A DNA stretch of 34,266 bases, from contig JAIOPS010000007.1 of assembly GCA_021413775.1 (NCBI GenBank), forward strand, positions 1 through 34,266, in the 5' to 3' direction. Numbering within the stretch: position 1 is the first letter of the stretch; every line of letters starts with the position of its first letter. This document shows, in pieces, positions 21,123 through 29,653 of the stretch. Both the position numbers and the translations under genes were made by a program. Source of the DNA: Candidatus Kaiserbacteria bacterium. GTDB taxonomy: Bacteria > Patescibacteriota > Minisyncoccia > Phycocordibacterales > UBA2100. The notes beneath the pieces were generated by a model. The model saw only the letters and a program-made list of their open reading frames with translations, did no database searches and was not told where the DNA came from.

Positions 21123-22223
21123 ATGTCGCTTTCAATCGGAATCGTGGGCCTCCCCAACGTCGGCAAATCGACGCTTTTTAACGCGCTTACAAAAAAAGGT
21201 GTCCCCGCGGAGAATTATCCGTTTTGCACCATTGACCCGTCTGTCGGTGTTGTTGCGGTCCCGGACTTCCGGCTCGATAAGCTCAGCGCGATGTCGAATA
21301 CGCAAAAAATTGTGCCGGCAATCGTGGAGTTCGTAGACATCGCAGGCCTCGTGAAAGGCGCCTCCGAGGGAGAGGGTCTGGGCAACCAGTTTCTTACGCA
21401 TATCCGCGAAGTGGACGCAATCGCGGAAGTAGTCCGCATGTTCGACGATGAGGATGTTCATCATGTCGCCGGAGAAGTGGATCCTGTTCACGATATCGAG
21501 GTCATCGACCTCGAGCTTGTGCTTGCGGACCTTCAGACGGTCGAAAAGCGCGTCGAGCGCGTCGAGCGAGATGCGCGGGGAGGGGATAAGGAGTTGCTCG
21601 TGGAGCTCGATGTATTGAAAAAGATTTTGCCGGTACTGCGGGAGGGTAAGGCGGCTCGGACAGTGCAGTTGGGCGAAGAGGAGATGAAAGCCGCAAAAGG
21701 ACTGCACCTTCTTACGATGAAGCCCATTTTGTATGTACTCAACAGAAAGAGCGGCACCGTAAACGTGGACGCCGAAAACGGTGAGCGCTGGCGTCGTCTG
21801 AAACAGTTTCTGGAGGACAGCGGTGCAGGATACGTCATCGTCGACGCGGGCGTGGAGCACGACCTCAGCGAGGTTCATGACGACGAGCGTGCCGACTTCC
21901 GGCGCGAGCTCGGCGTTGCGGACGACGGCATTGATGCGCTTATCAAGGGCGGCTATGCGCTTCTCAATCTCATCTCGTTCCTCACAACGGGCGAGAAAGA
22001 GACTCGTGCATGGACGATACCGAGAGGCGCGACAGCACCGGAAGCGGGCGCAGCGATTCACACCGATTTCAAAGACAAATTCATCCGCGCGGAAGTCATT
22101 CATTGGGATAAGCTTCTGGAGTGCGGCTCGTGGACCAAGGCGCGTGAGAAAGGCCTCGTCCGAGCGGAAGGGAAGGAATACGTGGTGCAGGACGGCGACG
22201 TGATGGAATTCCGTCACTCCTGA
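21123..22223 (+). CDS. ychF: redox-regulated ATPase/GTPase YchF
   Basis: [43 protein letters not shown]...[30 protein letters not shown]. Confidence 0.98.
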   Translation: MSLSIGIVGLPNVGKSTLFNALTKKGVPAENYPFCTIDPSVGVVAVPDFRLDKLSAMSNTQKIVPAIVEFVDIAGLVKGASEGEGLGNQFLTHIREVDAIAEVVRMFDDEDVHHVAGEVDPVHDIEVIDLELVLADLQTVEKRVERVERDARGGDKELLVELDVLKKILPVLREGKAARTVQLGEEEMKAAKGLHLLTMKPILYVLNRKSGTVNVDAENGERWRRLKQFLEDSGAGYVIVDAGVEHDLSEVHDDERADFRRELGVADDGIDALIKGGYALLNLISFLTTGEKETRAWTIPRGATAPEAGAAIHTDFKDKFIRAEVIHWDKLLECGSWTKAREKGLVRAEGKEYVVQDGDVMEFRHS

Positions 22224-22234
22224 AAGAAAAATGT

Positions 22235-22258
22235 CCCGGGCGCAAGGCCCGGGATTTT
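22235..22258 (+). terminator. Rho-independent terminator after ychF
   Basis: CCCGGGC-GCAAG-GCCCGGG-ATTTT. Confidence 0.8.
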
Positions 22259-22289
22259 CGTAGGCGGCGTTCAGTCGCCGCTATTTGTT

Positions 22290-22784
22290 TTATCGTGAGC
22301 AGTGCCTGCGCAAAATCGGCGCAATCTGCTGAGCGCTCACGCACGGCGCGATTGCCCACACATGGGGGCGCAAGTCGGCGCTCGGCACCGACGGCGGCTC
22401 GAAGGCGAACGCGAAGTGTTGTCCGACGACCGAGACGATGTTGAGGCCGTCCTCGCGCTTCAGTTCGATGACCTTCCTGCGCGCAATTTCCACCGTCGCT
22501 ACGCGGAACCGCTTGAGAAATCCGGAATCCCAGAGAATACGCTGAACGGGGTCCTGCGGGGGGACAAGCGGCGAGAGCACCGGCTTGCAGTCGCCTCGCT
22601 CGTACAACAGCCGCATTGCGACCGCTCGTCGGTTCACCCGCAGGTGTTCGACGATATCGCCGTTGTGTTCCACGAGGAAGCGCCGCTTTCTCGGATGCCA
22701 AGTGTAGAAACTGCCCTCAATGTCGGGCACTTGGGTACGGGATACGGGTGCGTCCGTCAGCGGAAGTCTGAGTGAAATCGACAA
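22290..22784 (-). CDS. hypothetical protein
   Basis: 164-aa ORF; TTG start preceded by GGAGG at normal Shine-Dalgarno spacing; convergent with ychF. Confidence 0.55.
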   Translation of the reverse strand: MSISLRLPLTDAPVSRTQVPDIEGSFYTWHPRKRRFLVEHNGDIVEHLRVNRRAVAMRLLYERGDCKPVLSPLVPPQDPVQRILWDSGFLKRFRVATVEIARRKVIELKREDGLNIVSVVGQHFAFAFEPPSVPSADLRPHVWAIAPCVSAQQIAPILRRHCSR

Positions 22785-22915
22785 AGGCGTCCTCCATTCG
22801 TGTACTGAACGTTCCCGCTTTGGCGGGTTTGGCCACGATGACCGCTTCTACAATGCTATATGTTGAGTACTATGTCAACAGTAGGATATTCCCTCAACGT
22901 TGCTACAATTGCCTC

Positions 22916-23872
22916 ATGAATACATCAAAGGTAACGCCGAAAGACTTCTTTCTCTGGGCAGGAGCGATGATTTCGCTCTATGCGAGCGCGGTAGCGTTTA
23001 TCGCACTCGTGTTCGATTACATTAATCACGCGTTCCCTGAGACGCTCCAATACTACTCGGGCGACCCGTACTCCAGCAGTATGAGCTATGAGATGGCAAG
23101 TCTCCTCGTCCTTTTCCCGGTGTTTTATGTGCTGATGCGCATCATTCACAACTCCATCCTCGCTGATGCATCACGCGGCGATGTGTGGGTTCGACGCTGG
23201 GCGCTGTATCTCACGCTCTTCATCGCGGGAGCAACCATCGTCGGAGACCTGATTACACTTATCATGTACTTCCTCAACGGAGATGTTACGGTGCGGTTCC
23301 TTCTGAAAGTACTCGTCATCCTCCTCGTCACGGGCGCAGGCTTCCTCCACTTCCTCGCGGACTTGCGCGGATACTGGGAACGGGAACCGAAAAAATCCCG
23401 CATGGTGGGCTGGGCCGCAGTCGTACTCGTTGTGTTTACTATCGGAGCAGGATTCTTCATCGTCGGCACGCCTTGGCAGGCCCGTCTGTACCGCTTCGAT
23501 GACCAGAAAGTATCGAATCTTTCAGAAATTCAGAGCCAAATCGTCAACTACTGGCAATCGAAAGAAAAGCTTCCCGTCGCGCTTACGGATTTGCAGGATT
23601 CTATCAGCGGTTACATCGTGCCTGTTGACCCTCAGAGCGGCGCAGCATACCGGTACGAGGTGACAGGCAAGCTTTCGTTCAAGCTCTGCGCGACATTCAA
23701 TGCGGAGGCGCAGGAATATTCAACGGCAGTTCGAAGTGCACCGATGGCACCCGCTTCGACTGACGCGACGGGCAAAGACACGGTTGATTCATGGCAGCAC
23801 GGTGCAGGAGAAGTATGTTTCGAGCGCACTATCGACCCTGAGCGTTACATACCGTACTCAAAAACGCGTTAA
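22916..23872 (+). CDS. multi-pass membrane protein (DUF5671-like)
   Basis: TPKDFFLWAGAMISLYASAVAFIALVFDYINHAFP...several TM segments, then a soluble C-terminus; ATG 22916 preferred over 22772. Confidence 0.8.
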   Translation: MNTSKVTPKDFFLWAGAMISLYASAVAFIALVFDYINHAFPETLQYYSGDPYSSSMSYEMASLLVLFPVFYVLMRIIHNSILADASRGDVWVRRWALYLTLFIAGATIVGDLITLIMYFLNGDVTVRFLLKVLVILLVTGAGFLHFLADLRGYWEREPKKSRMVGWAAVVLVVFTIGAGFFIVGTPWQARLYRFDDQKVSNLSEIQSQIVNYWQSKEKLPVALTDLQDSISGYIVPVDPQSGAAYRYEVTGKLSFKLCATFNAEAQEYSTAVRSAPMAPASTDATGKDTVDSWQHGAGEVCFERTIDPERYIPYSKTR

Positions 23873-23877
23873 CGACC

Positions 23878-24633
23878 ATGGAGAGGCAGCGTTTCGAGCG
23901 CCCGAAAGTCTCTCGAGCAACAGAGAAGTTGATTGACCGGGAGGACTCCGAGACTCTTGAGCGCCTGGAGAAAAGCGTCGCATCGCTCGTTTCCGACATG
24001 AAGGAGCGCATCAACGGCGCAGAATACGAACTTGTCATCGGCGAAGATGCGTCGGGACGCCTGCCTGCGCTGATGCTGGGGACCGTCCTCAAAGATGTCT
24101 ACGAAAGTCGCGGAATCAGGGCGCCCATGGTGCGGTTTCTTACTTCGAGCCGGCCGACAAAAGAATCCGGCGATATCTGGGAAAAGCGCACAGCGGCGGT
24201 GCGCGAAGCTCTCTCGGAAATAAAAAAGACATTTGACGAGAGCGGTCGAAACGGGAAGGTTCTGTTGGTTACGGATGTCATAGATACCGGCAACAGCATG
24301 GAGGGGTTATTGCGTGCGGTGCAGGAGGCGGGCATGGCACCGGAGGTAGCAACGGTAGCGCTCCTCAAGGGGGATTCGGATTCGTACACGCGCGCGGAAG
24401 CGTTTGAAAAGCATTGGGGAGTCAACGTGTACTGGACGCAGAACCATCTGACGGACGTGTTCCGCAACCGCCTGTCCGGAGTCACGAAATCGAAAGACGG
24501 CGCGTATGCAGTCGCGAACGACAGGACTGTCGGTATCGTGAGAGCTGCGAGAGAGCGTGTCATCAATGCTGCACACAGAATCGCCGCGGATTTCATCGCA
24601 GAGTCGCCGGACGGGCTTCTCCCGCGGGCCTAG
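23878..24633 (+). CDS. phosphoribosyltransferase-fold protein
   Basis: PRPP-binding-like loop KVLLVTDVIDTGNSMEGLLRAVQEAG; ELVIGEDASGRLPALMLG. Confidence 0.75.
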   Translation: MERQRFERPKVSRATEKLIDREDSETLERLEKSVASLVSDMKERINGAEYELVIGEDASGRLPALMLGTVLKDVYESRGIRAPMVRFLTSSRPTKESGDIWEKRTAAVREALSEIKKTFDESGRNGKVLLVTDVIDTGNSMEGLLRAVQEAGMAPEVATVALLKGDSDSYTRAEAFEKHWGVNVYWTQNHLTDVFRNRLSGVTKSKDGAYAVANDRTVGIVRAARERVINAAHRIAADFIAESPDGLLPRA

Positions 24634-24699
24634 GGCACCGCGCCGGGAAGCTTTTGAGCCATGAAAAGGCATGGTACCGTGTACGAATCCTTTGCATAT

Positions 24700-27600
24700 A
24701 TGAACTACGACCACACAAAAATAGAAAAAAAATGGCAGGAACTCTGGAGCAGAAACAAAGTGTACACGACCCCCGACTCCGTTCCCGGGAAGGATAATTT
24801 CTACCTACTCGTCGAATTCCCGTACCCGTCGGGCAATCTCCATGTCGGACACTGGTATTCATTTGCGGTGCCGGATATTCTTGCCCGCTTCACTCGCATG
24901 AGCGGGAAAAACGTCCTGTATCCCATCGGCTTTGATGCGTTCGGACTGCCTGCCGAAAACGCCGCAATAAAAAATAATCTCAATCCGCGGGACTGGACGG
25001 AAAAGAACATCGCTTTCATGACGAAGCAGATTGAATCAATGGGTACGATGTTCGACTGGTCGCGCGAAGTGAAGACCATCGACCCGGCGTACTACAAGTG
25101 GACGCAGTGGCAGTTTTTGCAATTTTATAAAAAAGGTCTCGCATATCAGAAAGAGACTTCGGTAAACTGGTGCCCGAAGGACAAAACAGTTCTCGCGAAC
25201 GAGCAGGTCATAGACGGGAAATGCGACAGGTGTGGCTCAGATGTCGTGCAGCGGCAGATGTTGCAGTGGAACATCAAAATAACCGATTACGCCGACAGGC
25301 TTCTGGAAGACCTCGAGCCGCTTGACTGGCCGAGGGAAATTAAAGAAGCTCAAAAAAATTGGATAGGCAGAAGCGAAGGAGCCGAAATCGACTTTCCGCT
25401 CAACCTGCCGCAAAAATACAAATTCGTCATCCTACACGGCTTTAAGAGTGCGCCCGACCGTCCGCGATGGTTGTGGGCGAAAGCACGCCTTGAGGAGATG
25501 GGGCATGAGGTTATTCTGCCGACGTTGCCGAATCCGGATTCACCGACAGAAAAGGAGTGGGTCGGTACGGCACTTGCGGCGACCACGTATGACGAAAATA
25601 CGGTATTGGTCGGCCACAGTCTCGGAGCCGTCACGGCCTTGAAAGTACTTGAGAAGCTCGAGCGTCCGATTGCGCGGCTTGTCACAGTCGGAGGGTTCAT
25701 CAGTAAAAACTTCAAAGATAATCCGAGACCGTTTGAGAAGACGTTCAGCTGGACATTCGACGGAGAGAAGATACGCAGCAGCGTCCGTTCAATTACGGTA
25801 CTGCACGACCCGCGCGACCACGCCGTATCAGACGCTCAGGCGAAGGAATTATCGGACCTGTTGCAGACTCCCGTTACTGTCGGCACGTCCAACGAACCGC
25901 ATTTTACGGGCGACACAGAGCCGGACGTCGTGATGTGGCTCCGTCCGACAATCCGCGTATTCACAACCCGTCCCGATACGCTTTTCGGCGCTACGTATCT
26001 CGTCCTCTCGCCGGAACATCCGTGGGTCACGGCGGCACTTCGTCATACTAATGTATTGAAAAATACTGACGAAGTCGCCGACTATGTGAAGCAGGCCGGC
26101 AAAAAGACCGAGCTTGAACGTCTCGCGGACCAGAAAGAGAAGACCGGAGTCAGACTCGAGGGCGTAGACGCCGTCAATCCTGCGACGGGAGAAAAGATAC
26201 CCGTCTACGTAGCGGATTACGTTATAGCTACGTACGGGACCGGTGCCATTATGGCGGTGCCCGCGCATGACAAGCGCGACTCCGATTTCGCACGCACATT
26301 CAACATTCCTACGGTACAGGTTGTAGAACCTGTTTTCAGGCGTAGTGACGGCGGCGACGCCTGGCGGGAGAACGAGTCTTCGAAGCCCCGCACCGCTGTC
26401 ATGTGCATTGTGAAGCACTGGACCAATGATGAGTACCTCTGTATCCGGTGGAAAGACTTCGCGCAGATACGGACATTTGTTTCCGGCGGCATCGAGTCCG
26501 GGGAGGATGCCGTCGCAGCGGGACTGCGCGAGATACGGGAGGAGACCGGATTTGAGCATGCAAAATTCGTACGGCACGTAGCCTCCGGTCGTACGCAGTT
26601 CTACCATCAGGTAAAAAAGACGAACATCGATGCCCACTTTGAATACGTGTATTTTGAATTGACCGACGATGCGAAGGTTGCGGTGACCGAAGAAGAATCC
26701 TCGCATCTTGAAGTCGTGTGGACGAAGCGTGATGAAGTACAAAATTTTCTCACCATAGCGGAGAAAGATTACGTGTGGGAGTCGTTTACAAAGGGACAGT
26801 CTTTTAACGCGGAGAACGGCACGCTCATACACTCCGGCTCCTATGACGGCATGACCGTCGCCGAAGCAAAACAAAAAATGACGGAAGCGTTCGGTCGTAC
26901 AAAGAAAACCTACAAACTCCGTGACTGGATTGTGTCGAGACAGAGATACTGGGGCGTACCGATACCGGTGATTCACTGCAAAACTTGCGGCACGACTCCG
27001 GTGCCGGAAAACGAACTGCCTGTTCTTTTGCCGGATGTGGACGATTACCTTCCGAGCGGGGAAGGGAAGTCGCCGCTTGCGAAAGTCGGTTCGTTCGTGA
27101 ACGTCAAATGCCCCGCATGCGGCGGAGATGCGGAGCGGGAGACCGACACGCTCGATACATTCGTCGATTCCTCCTGGTATTTTCTCCGCTACACGGACGC
27201 GCAGAATGCCTCCGCGTTTGCCGCAAAAGATAAGCAGGACAACTGGATGCCCGTCGACATGTACTCAGGAGGCGCGGAGCATACAACCATGCACCTTCTC
27301 TACAGCCGCTTCTGGCATAAAGCGTTGTACGACATGGGGCTCGTCTCAGAACCGGAACCGTATGCGCATCGGGTGAACCACGGTCTCGTTCTCGGACCTG
27401 ACGGTCAAAAAATGAGCAAATCGAAAGGTAACGTCATCGACCCGGATGAAATTGTCGAGCGTCTCGGAGCGGACACCGTCCGCATGTACCTGGCCTTCAT
27501 GGGGCCCTACACGGGCGGGGCAAGCTATCCGTGGAATCCGAACGGCGTCGTCGGCGTGAGGCGTTTCCTCGAACGTGTCGCGAAAGCACAGGAACTGGTT

Positions 27601-28080
27601 CAGGATGCAGAGGTGCCGGCGCTGAATTTCGAGCTTCATAAATCCATAAAGAAAATCGGCGGCGATATATCCGCATTCAAGTTCAACACGGCAATAAGTC
27701 AGTTCATGATTCTGCTCAATACAATTGAGAAAGAGAAAGGCATCGGAAAAGCTCAATGGGCGACGCTCGTTACGATGCTTGCGCCTTTTGCTCCGCATCT
27801 CGCGGAAGAGTTGTGGAGTTTGCAGGGAGGTTCCAACTCGGTGCATCTGAAAACATGGCCGATATACGATGAAAAATACCTCGTCGAGTCGACCGTTACC
27901 GTCGCCATTCAGGTAAACGGAAAAATGCGCGGCGAAGTGAATGTGCCCGCGGATGCCGACAAGAGCGCCGTAGAGTCAGCGGCTCGGGAGGTCGTGGCGG
28001 CACGCCTGGAAGGGCAAGAGGTTATCCGCGTCGTCGTCGTTCCCGGACGTCTGGTCAACTTCGTCCTCAAAGCGGAATAG
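24700..28080 (+). CDS. leuS: leucyl-tRNA synthetase with two enzyme domains inserted in the CP1 editing domain
   Basis: FPYPSGNLHVGHWYSF (HIGH), NWIGRSEGAEIDF, TTRPDTLFGATY, YGTGAIMAVPAHDKRDSDFA, DTFVDSSWYFLRYTD, KMSKSKGNVIDPD; start ATG 24700 (MNYDHTKIEKKWQELW) or 24661. Confidence 0.97.
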   Translation: MNYDHTKIEKKWQELWSRNKVYTTPDSVPGKDNFYLLVEFPYPSGNLHVGHWYSFAVPDILARFTRMSGKNVLYPIGFDAFGLPAENAAIKNNLNPRDWTEKNIAFMTKQIESMGTMFDWSREVKTIDPAYYKWTQWQFLQFYKKGLAYQKETSVNWCPKDKTVLANEQVIDGKCDRCGSDVVQRQMLQWNIKITDYADRLLEDLEPLDWPREIKEAQKNWIGRSEGAEIDFPLNLPQKYKFVILHGFKSAPDRPRWLWAKARLEEMGHEVILPTLPNPDSPTEKEWVGTALAATTYDENTVLVGHSLGAVTALKVLEKLERPIARLVTVGGFISKNFKDNPRPFEKTFSWTFDGEKIRSSVRSITVLHDPRDHAVSDAQAKELSDLLQTPVTVGTSNEPHFTGDTEPDVVMWLRPTIRVFTTRPDTLFGATYLVLSPEHPWVTAALRHTNVLKNTDEVADYVKQAGKKTELERLADQKEKTGVRLEGVDAVNPATGEKIPVYVADYVIATYGTGAIMAVPAHDKRDSDFARTFNIPTVQVVEPVFRRSDGGDAWRENESSKPRTAVMCIVKHWTNDEYLCIRWKDFAQIRTFVSGGIESGEDAVAAGLREIREETGFEHAKFVRHVASGRTQFYHQVKKTNIDAHFEYVYFELTDDAKVAVTEEESSHLEVVWTKRDEVQNFLTIAEKDYVWESFTKGQSFNAENGTLIHSGSYDGMTVAEAKQKMTEAFGRTKKTYKLRDWIVSRQRYWGVPIPVIHCKTCGTTPVPENELPVLLPDVDDYLPSGEGKSPLAKVGSFVNVKCPACGGDAERETDTLDTFVDSSWYFLRYTDAQNASAFAAKDKQDNWMPVDMYSGGAEHTTMHLLYSRFWHKALYDMGLVSEPEPYAHRVNHGLVLGPDGQKMSKSKGNVIDPDEIVERLGADTVRMYLAFMGPYTGGASYPWNPNGVVGVRRFLERVAKAQELVQDAEVPALNFELHKSIKKIGGDISAFKFNTAISQFMILLNTIEKEKGIGKAQWATLVTMLAPFAPHLAEELWSLQGGSNSVHLKTWPIYDEKYLVESTVTVAIQVNGKMRGEVNVPADADKSAVESAAREVVAARLEGQEVIRVVVVPGRLVNFVLKAE
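25402..25950 (+). other. RBBP9/YdeN-like serine hydrolase domain inserted in LeuRS
   Basis: KFVILHGFKSAPDRPRWLWAKARLEEMGHEVILPTLPNPDSPTEKEWV...VLVGHSLGAVTALKVLE...LHDPRDHAVS...SNEPHFTGD. Confidence 0.88.
26329..26802 (+). other. Nudix hydrolase domain inserted in LeuRS
   Basis: RTAVMCIVKHWTNDEYLCIRWKDFAQIRTFVSGGIESGEDAVAAGLREIREETGF; perfect GX5EX7REUXEEXGU at 26485-26553. Confidence 0.92.
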
Positions 28081-28085
28081 TGCAA

Positions 28086-28104
28086 TACAAGGACTACCCT
28101 TGTA
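28086..28104. terminator. possible bidirectional terminator hairpin between leuS and cysS
   Basis: TACAAGG-ACTAC-CCTTGTA perfect inverted repeat in a 32-nt convergent intergenic space; no U-tract. Confidence 0.35.
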
Positions 28105-28112
28105 CGGGAGTA

Positions 28113-29600
28113 TCAGGAGCGCTTGTAGATACGGAGTCCGTCGCTCGCGTCTTCGAGACTGTACCCGAGTATTTCGATCTCTTCCCGCAAAGTATCCGCC
28201 TCGTTCCAGTTGCGGGCCTTGCGCGCAGCCGCACGGCGCTTGAGAAGGTCGGCAACATCCTCCGGCACATCGTCTTCTGAAATGCGCTGACCGAAAAGAA
28301 CTGAATACATTTTGAAGGCGCGCTCGTCCGTCGATGCGAGACCCAGTCCGAACACGCGATCGGCGTCGAAGATACCGGCGCGGATATCAGCGGGGGAGAG
28401 GGACTCGTCCTTTATCATTTCCCATACGACGGCAAGAGCTCCCGCTGTGTCGAGGTCGTTGTTGAAGTGCTCGTGAATACGCTCACGGTATTTCGCGGGC
28501 GGAGTGCCACCTTCCGGTTGCGCATCGGTGAATGCCCGCAGGCGCAAAAATGCGGTCTGCGCCGCGTCGAGGGATTCCCAGCTGAAATTCATCGGCGTCC
28601 GGTAGTGAGCGCCGAGCAGGAGATAGCGGAATGAGAGCGGATGGTACTTTTCCGTAATGTCGGGAGAAAGGTAGATAACGTTACCGACGGATTTCGAAAT
28701 CTTTCCGCCCTCCACCTGCAGATGTGCGCGGTGGAGCCAGAACCGGGACAGAGGAGGCTTGCCGGTAGCGCACTCGGACTGCGCTATTTCGTTGTTGTGG
28801 TGAATCGCAACGTGCTCTATACCACCCGTATGGATGTCTATGCGTTCACCGAGTATCGCCCGTATCATTGCGGAGCATTCAATGTGCCAACCGGGGAAAC
28901 CCATACCCCAGGGCGAGTCCCACCCGAGTGATTCGGATGATTTCCAGAGAACGAAATCAGTCGGATGACGTTTGGAGGAGCGTGCAGCAACGCGCGCCTC
29001 GGTGTTTCCGTCGCGCTCGATGCCGCCCAGTTCGCCGTAGCGTTCAAAACGTGACGTATCGAAATACACACCATCCGTGCCGCGGTACGCATAGCCCTTT
29101 TCTTCCAGCGTTTGTATCATCGCGATTTGGGCGGGGACGTAGTCGCTCGCATACGGAAAGATAATTTTCTCCCGCTCCACGTTCAGAAGCGAGATGTCGT
29201 CAAGGAAAATGGCGGCGTACGTGTCGGCCAATTTCCGCATATTTTGCATTGAGAGAGAAAGACCTTCGCGCTTGAGACCGATAGTCATCTTGTCGTCGCC
29301 GTCGTCGGCGTCGGAAGAGAGATGCCCGAAGTCGGTAAAATTGATGACCTGTTTTACGGCGAAACCGTTGTACGCGAGGACACGGCGCAGGATGTCCGCG
29401 AAGACAAACATCGAGAGATTGCCGATGTGCTGCCGTCCGTAGAGAGTCGGACCGCAGTTGTACATACGGACCGTACGCACGTTCGGCGGCAACGTAAACT
29501 CCTGGAGTTCACGGCCGAGCGAATTAAAAAAATAGAGAGGGCGCGCGGGAGCGGCATCAGATACTGCCTTCGAACGGCTCCACAGGGGCCAAAACTTCAT
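28113..29600 (-). CDS. cysS: cysteinyl-tRNA synthetase
   Basis: MYNCGPTLYGRQHIGNLSMFVFADILRRVL, GWHIECSAM, HHNNEIAQSE, KISKSVGN. Confidence 0.97.
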   Translation of the reverse strand: MKFWPLWSRSKAVSDAAPARPLYFFNSLGRELQEFTLPPNVRTVRMYNCGPTLYGRQHIGNLSMFVFADILRRVLAYNGFAVKQVINFTDFGHLSSDADDGDDKMTIGLKREGLSLSMQNMRKLADTYAAIFLDDISLLNVEREKIIFPYASDYVPAQIAMIQTLEEKGYAYRGTDGVYFDTSRFERYGELGGIERDGNTEARVAARSSKRHPTDFVLWKSSESLGWDSPWGMGFPGWHIECSAMIRAILGERIDIHTGGIEHVAIHHNNEIAQSECATGKPPLSRFWLHRAHLQVEGGKISKSVGNVIYLSPDITEKYHPLSFRYLLLGAHYRTPMNFSWESLDAAQTAFLRLRAFTDAQPEGGTPPAKYRERIHEHFNNDLDTAGALAVVWEMIKDESLSPADIRAGIFDADRVFGLGLASTDERAFKMYSVLFGQRISEDDVPEDVADLLKRRAAARKARNWNEADTLREEIEILGYSLEDASDGLRIYKRS

Positions 29601-29653
29601 CGGACCATTTTACACTGAATGTGCTCTTCGTGCCCGCACGCGGCAGTGACACA

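Noticed and set aside
21132-22217. 361-aa minus-strand ORF opposite ychF
   Set aside because: Antisense to a textbook YchF; His/Cys/Arg-rich composition typical of shadow ORFs in high-GC3 genes.
22814-22827. CCCGC-TTTG-GCGGG hairpin as a terminator
   Set aside because: Short stem with only TTT after it, and located in a divergent promoter region; insufficient evidence.
25849-26976. 375-aa minus-strand ORF opposite leuS inserts
   Set aside because: Shadow ORF; the sense strand encodes recognisable LeuRS, hydrolase and Nudix motifs.
24661-28080. Assembly chimera or frameshifted gene fusion explaining the large LeuRS
   Set aside because: A single uninterrupted frame, with both inserts sitting at natural CP1 loop positions and LeuRS motifs resuming exactly, argues against random chimerism; read mapping should still be checked.
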